Assembly: GCF_029227915.1 (NCBI RefSeq)
Contig: NC_079885.1
Coordinates: 310,001-374,000, forward strand
DNA: 64,000 nucleotides
Reading direction: 5' to 3'
Source of the DNA: Hydractinia symbiolongicarpus
Lineage: Eukaryota; Cnidaria; Hydrozoa; Anthoathecata; Hydractiniidae
Under the pieces are notes generated by a model. It worked only from the letters and a program-made list of their open reading frames with translations, did no database searches and had not been told where the DNA came from. Each line of letters begins with the position of its first letter. Position 1 is the first letter of the stretch. A program made the position numbers and the translations under genes. Shown here in pieces: positions 61,901-64,000 of the stretch.

Positions 61901-64000
61901 AACGATTTTTTAAATTATTATTTCACCACTAAAGCCCATGAGACTTGTAGTTTTTAAAAATGTTTTCATTTTTGATGAGACGCTGAATAAAAGAAGTTTA
62001 ATCGCCGGCAAACGAAAACCCGCGATTACCCGTAAATCCCGGACTCGGCCCGTATAGTTAAAAGTATACAAGGAAAGTACCCAGTGAGTAAACTTATTTC
62101 CCGAACGAATTTTTAAATTATTTTTTCACCACTAAAACGTATGAGACTTGTAGTTTTCAAAAATGTTTTCATTTTTGATGAGACGCTGAATAAAAGAAGT
62201 TTAATCGCCGGAAAACGAAAACCCGCGATTTTCCGTAAATCTCGGACTCGGCCCGTATAGTCAAAAGTATACAAAGAAAGTCCCCAGGGAGTAAACTCAT
62301 TTCCCGAACGATTTTTTAAATTACTTTTTCACCACTAAAACGCATGAGACTTGTAGTTTTTAAAAATGTTTTCATTTTTGATGAGACGCTGAATAAAAGA
62401 AGTTTAATCGCCGGCAAACCAAAACCTGCGATTTCCCGTAAATCCCGGACTCGGCCCGTATAGTCAAAAGTATACAAAGAAAGTACCCAGGGTGTAAACT
62501 CATTTCCCGAACGATTTTTTAAATTATTTTTTCACCACTAAAACGCATGAGACTTGTAGTTTTCAAAAATGTTTTCATTTTTGATGAGACGCTGAATAAA
62601 AGAAGTTTAATCGCCGGCAAACGAAAACCTGTGATTTCCCGTAAATCCCGGACTCGGCCCGTATAGTCAAAAGTATACAAAGAAAGTACCCAGGGAGTAA
62701 ACTCATTTCCCAAACGATTTTTTAAATTATTATTTCACCACTAAAGCCCATGAGACTTGTAGTTTTTAAAAATGTTTTCATTTTTGATGAGACGCTGAAT
62801 AAAAGAAGTTTAATCGCCGGCAAACGAAAACCCGCGATTACCCGTAAATCCCGGACTCGGCCCGTATAGTTAAAAGTATACAAGGAAAGTACCCAGTGAG
62901 TAAACTCATTTCCCGAACGAATTTTTAAATTATTTTTTCACCACTAAAACGTATGAGACTTGTAGTTTTCAAAAATGTTTTCATTTTTGATGAGACGCTG
63001 AATAAAAGAAGTTTAATCGCCGGAAAACGAAAACCCGCGATTTTCCGTTAATCCCGGACTCGGCCCGTATAGTCAAAAGTATACAAAGAAAGTCCCCAGG
63101 GAGTAAACTCATTTCCCGAACGATTTTTTAAATTACTTTTTCACCACTAAAACGCATGAGACTTGTAGTTTTTAAAAATGTTTTCATTTTTGATGAGACG
63201 CTGAATAAAAAAAGTTTAATCGCCGGCAAACCAAAACCTGCGATTTCCCGTAAATCCCGGACTCGGCCCGTATAGTCAAAAGTATACAAAGAAAGTACCC
63301 AGGGTGTAAACTCATTTCCCGAACGATTTTTTAAATTATTTTTTCACCACTAAAACGCATGAGACTTGTAGTTTTCAAAAATGTTTTCATTTTTGATGAG
63401 ACGCTGAATAAAAGAAGTTTAATCGCCGGCAAACGAAAACCTGTGATTTCCCGTAAATCCCGGACTCGGCCCGTATAGTCAAAAGTATAATAAGAAAGTA
63501 CCCAGGGAGTAAACTCATTTCCCGAACGATTTTTTAAATTACTTTTTTACCACTAAAACGCATGAGACTTGTAGTTTTTAAAAATGTTTTCATTTTTGAT
63601 GAGACGCTGAATGAAAGAAGTTTAATCGCCGGCAAACGAAAACCTGCGATTTCCCGTAAATCCTGGACTCGGCCCGTATAGTCAAAAGTATACAAAGAAA
63701 GTACCCAGGGAGTAAACTCATTTCCCAAACGATTTTTTAAATTATTATTTCACCACTAAAGCCCATGAGACTTGTAGTTTTTAAAAATGTTTTCATTTTT
63801 GATGAGACGCTGAATAAAAGAAGTTTAATCGCCGGCAAACGAAAACCCGCGATTACCCGTAAATCCCGGACTCGCCCCGTATAGTTAAAAGTATACAAGG
63901 AAAGTACCCAGTGAGTAAACTCATTTCCCGAACGAATTTTTAAATTATTTTTTCACCACTAAAACGTATGAGACTTGTAGTTTTTAAAAATGTTTTCATT
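61900..64000 (+). repeat. Four-monomer HOR, 812 bp, running off the window
   Basis: The series AAAGCCCATGAG with GATTACCCG, CAAGGAAAG with CCGGAAAACG, a GTCCCCAGGGAG copy with CAAACCAAAACC, and a GTGATTT copy repeats at 812 bp: GATTACCCG at 62,024 and 62,836, and the CCGGAAAACG and CAAACCAAAACC markers at the same spacing. A CTGAATGAAAG/CCTGGACTCGG monomer (61,707 and 63,534) is inserted between the second and third units, so the next GATTACCCG is at 63,851, five monomers later. The last monomer starts at 63,891 and is cut after 110 bp. Confidence 0.8.

Larger units (their letters stand above)
1..64000 (+). repeat. Satellite DNA array, ~203 bp monomer, about 315 copies
   Basis: The window is filled end to end by one direct tandem repeat and enters and leaves inside the array. 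The palindrome GTATAC recurs every 202-204 bp (4, 207, 409, 611, 813, 1015, 1217, 1420 and so on to 63,891). No copy is inverted, and no transposon, gene, microsatellite expansion or unique spacer interrupts it. Copies differ by scattered substitutions, 1-2 bp indels and rare larger deletions, and the differences recur in blocks, so monomers were amplified in groups. Arrays like this are typical of eukaryotic centromeric, pericentromeric or subtelomeric heterochromatin. Which of these applies, and which organism, cannot be read from the sequence. Strand is nominal. Confidence 0.97.

Noticed and set aside
5313-63728. Minus-strand open frames of 60-102 codons as genes or a protein family
   Set aside because: They recur in register with the satellite, in two frames of the same DNA. 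Monomers of 202-203 bp shift frame at every unit. One family starts only at a TTG codon. Lengths and ends change with ordinary monomer indels. No ribosome-binding or promoter context differs between open and closed copies.
1-64000. CRISPR array, because of the regular direct repeats
   Set aside because: The repeat is about 203 bp with no unique spacers between copies, and no cas-like genes are present.
1-64000. Bacterial or phage sequence with small genes
   Set aside because: Long uniform 203 bp satellite with HOR structure and no coding gene in 64 kb does not fit a prokaryotic or phage genome.
1-64000. rDNA spacer, tRNA or 5S tandem array, or telomeric repeat
   Set aside because: No rRNA- or tRNA-like conserved core, no internal A/B-box arrangement that I could recognise, and no short telomeric motif occurs in the monomer.
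1-64000. Insertion sequence or transposon boundaries at points where the repeat order changes
   Set aside because: At every change of order the sequence stays in monomer register or shifts by a few bases within satellite sequence. No terminal inverted repeats, target-site duplications or transposase frames are present.
1-64000. TATA-like motif in the CGTATAGTC/GTATAC region as a promoter in each monomer
   Set aside because: AT-rich hexamers are expected by composition, and nothing else in the monomer supports a transcription start. There is no basis for a call from sequence alone.

Overview
The whole 64 kb window is one uninterrupted tandem satellite-DNA array. I find no gene, RNA gene, transposon, CRISPR array or unique sequence in it. 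The repeat unit is about 203 bp (202-204 in most copies). Using the near-invariant GTATAC as position 1, monomers start at 4, 207, 409, 611, 813 and so on to 63,891, giving about 315 monomers. Every copy I read is in the same orientation. A hand-built consensus is about 37% G+C and contains 12 CpG sites, against about 7 expected from its base composition.

A long, direct, homogeneous array of nucleosome-scale monomers with higher-order repeat (HOR) structure points to a eukaryotic heterochromatic block: centromeric, pericentromeric or subtelomeric. The absence of CpG depletion argues against a vertebrate or another genome with heavy germline CpG methylation. I do not recognise the monomer family and cannot name the organism.

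Layout. (1) 1-3.65 kb: two monomer types alternate as a 404-405 bp dimer, with 1,011 bp and 2,832 bp duplications on top. (2) 3.65-8.3 kb: a 1,012 bp five-monomer unit repeated in tandem, then a 608 bp three-monomer unit. (3) 7.7-34.4 kb: a mosaic of long duplications at offsets of 2,030, 3,445, about 2,638, 1,217, 3,451 and 10,342 bp. This part is marked by a monomer class with a 1-bp insertion, seen only from about 4.3 to 33.3 kb. (4) 34.3-41 kb: transition to other variants, with offsets of 2,030, 1,630 and 609 bp. (5) 40.6-46.3 kb: a regular 8-monomer HOR (1,624 bp) with an 812 bp sub-period. (6) 46.3-53.6 kb: shuffled monomers of the same types. (7) 53.6-64 kb: the youngest-looking part, with a 1,825 bp nine-monomer tandem duplication that looks identical by eye, a 4,867 bp offset duplication and a terminal 812 bp four-monomer HOR.

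The many 60-100 codon open frames, nearly all on the minus strand, are the same monomer read again and again, and I do not regard them as genes. What is of interest is the array's evolution: nested unequal-exchange duplications, conversion-like patches, a sharply bounded insertion class, and variation concentrated in one part of the monomer. All boundaries and identities were judged by eye.
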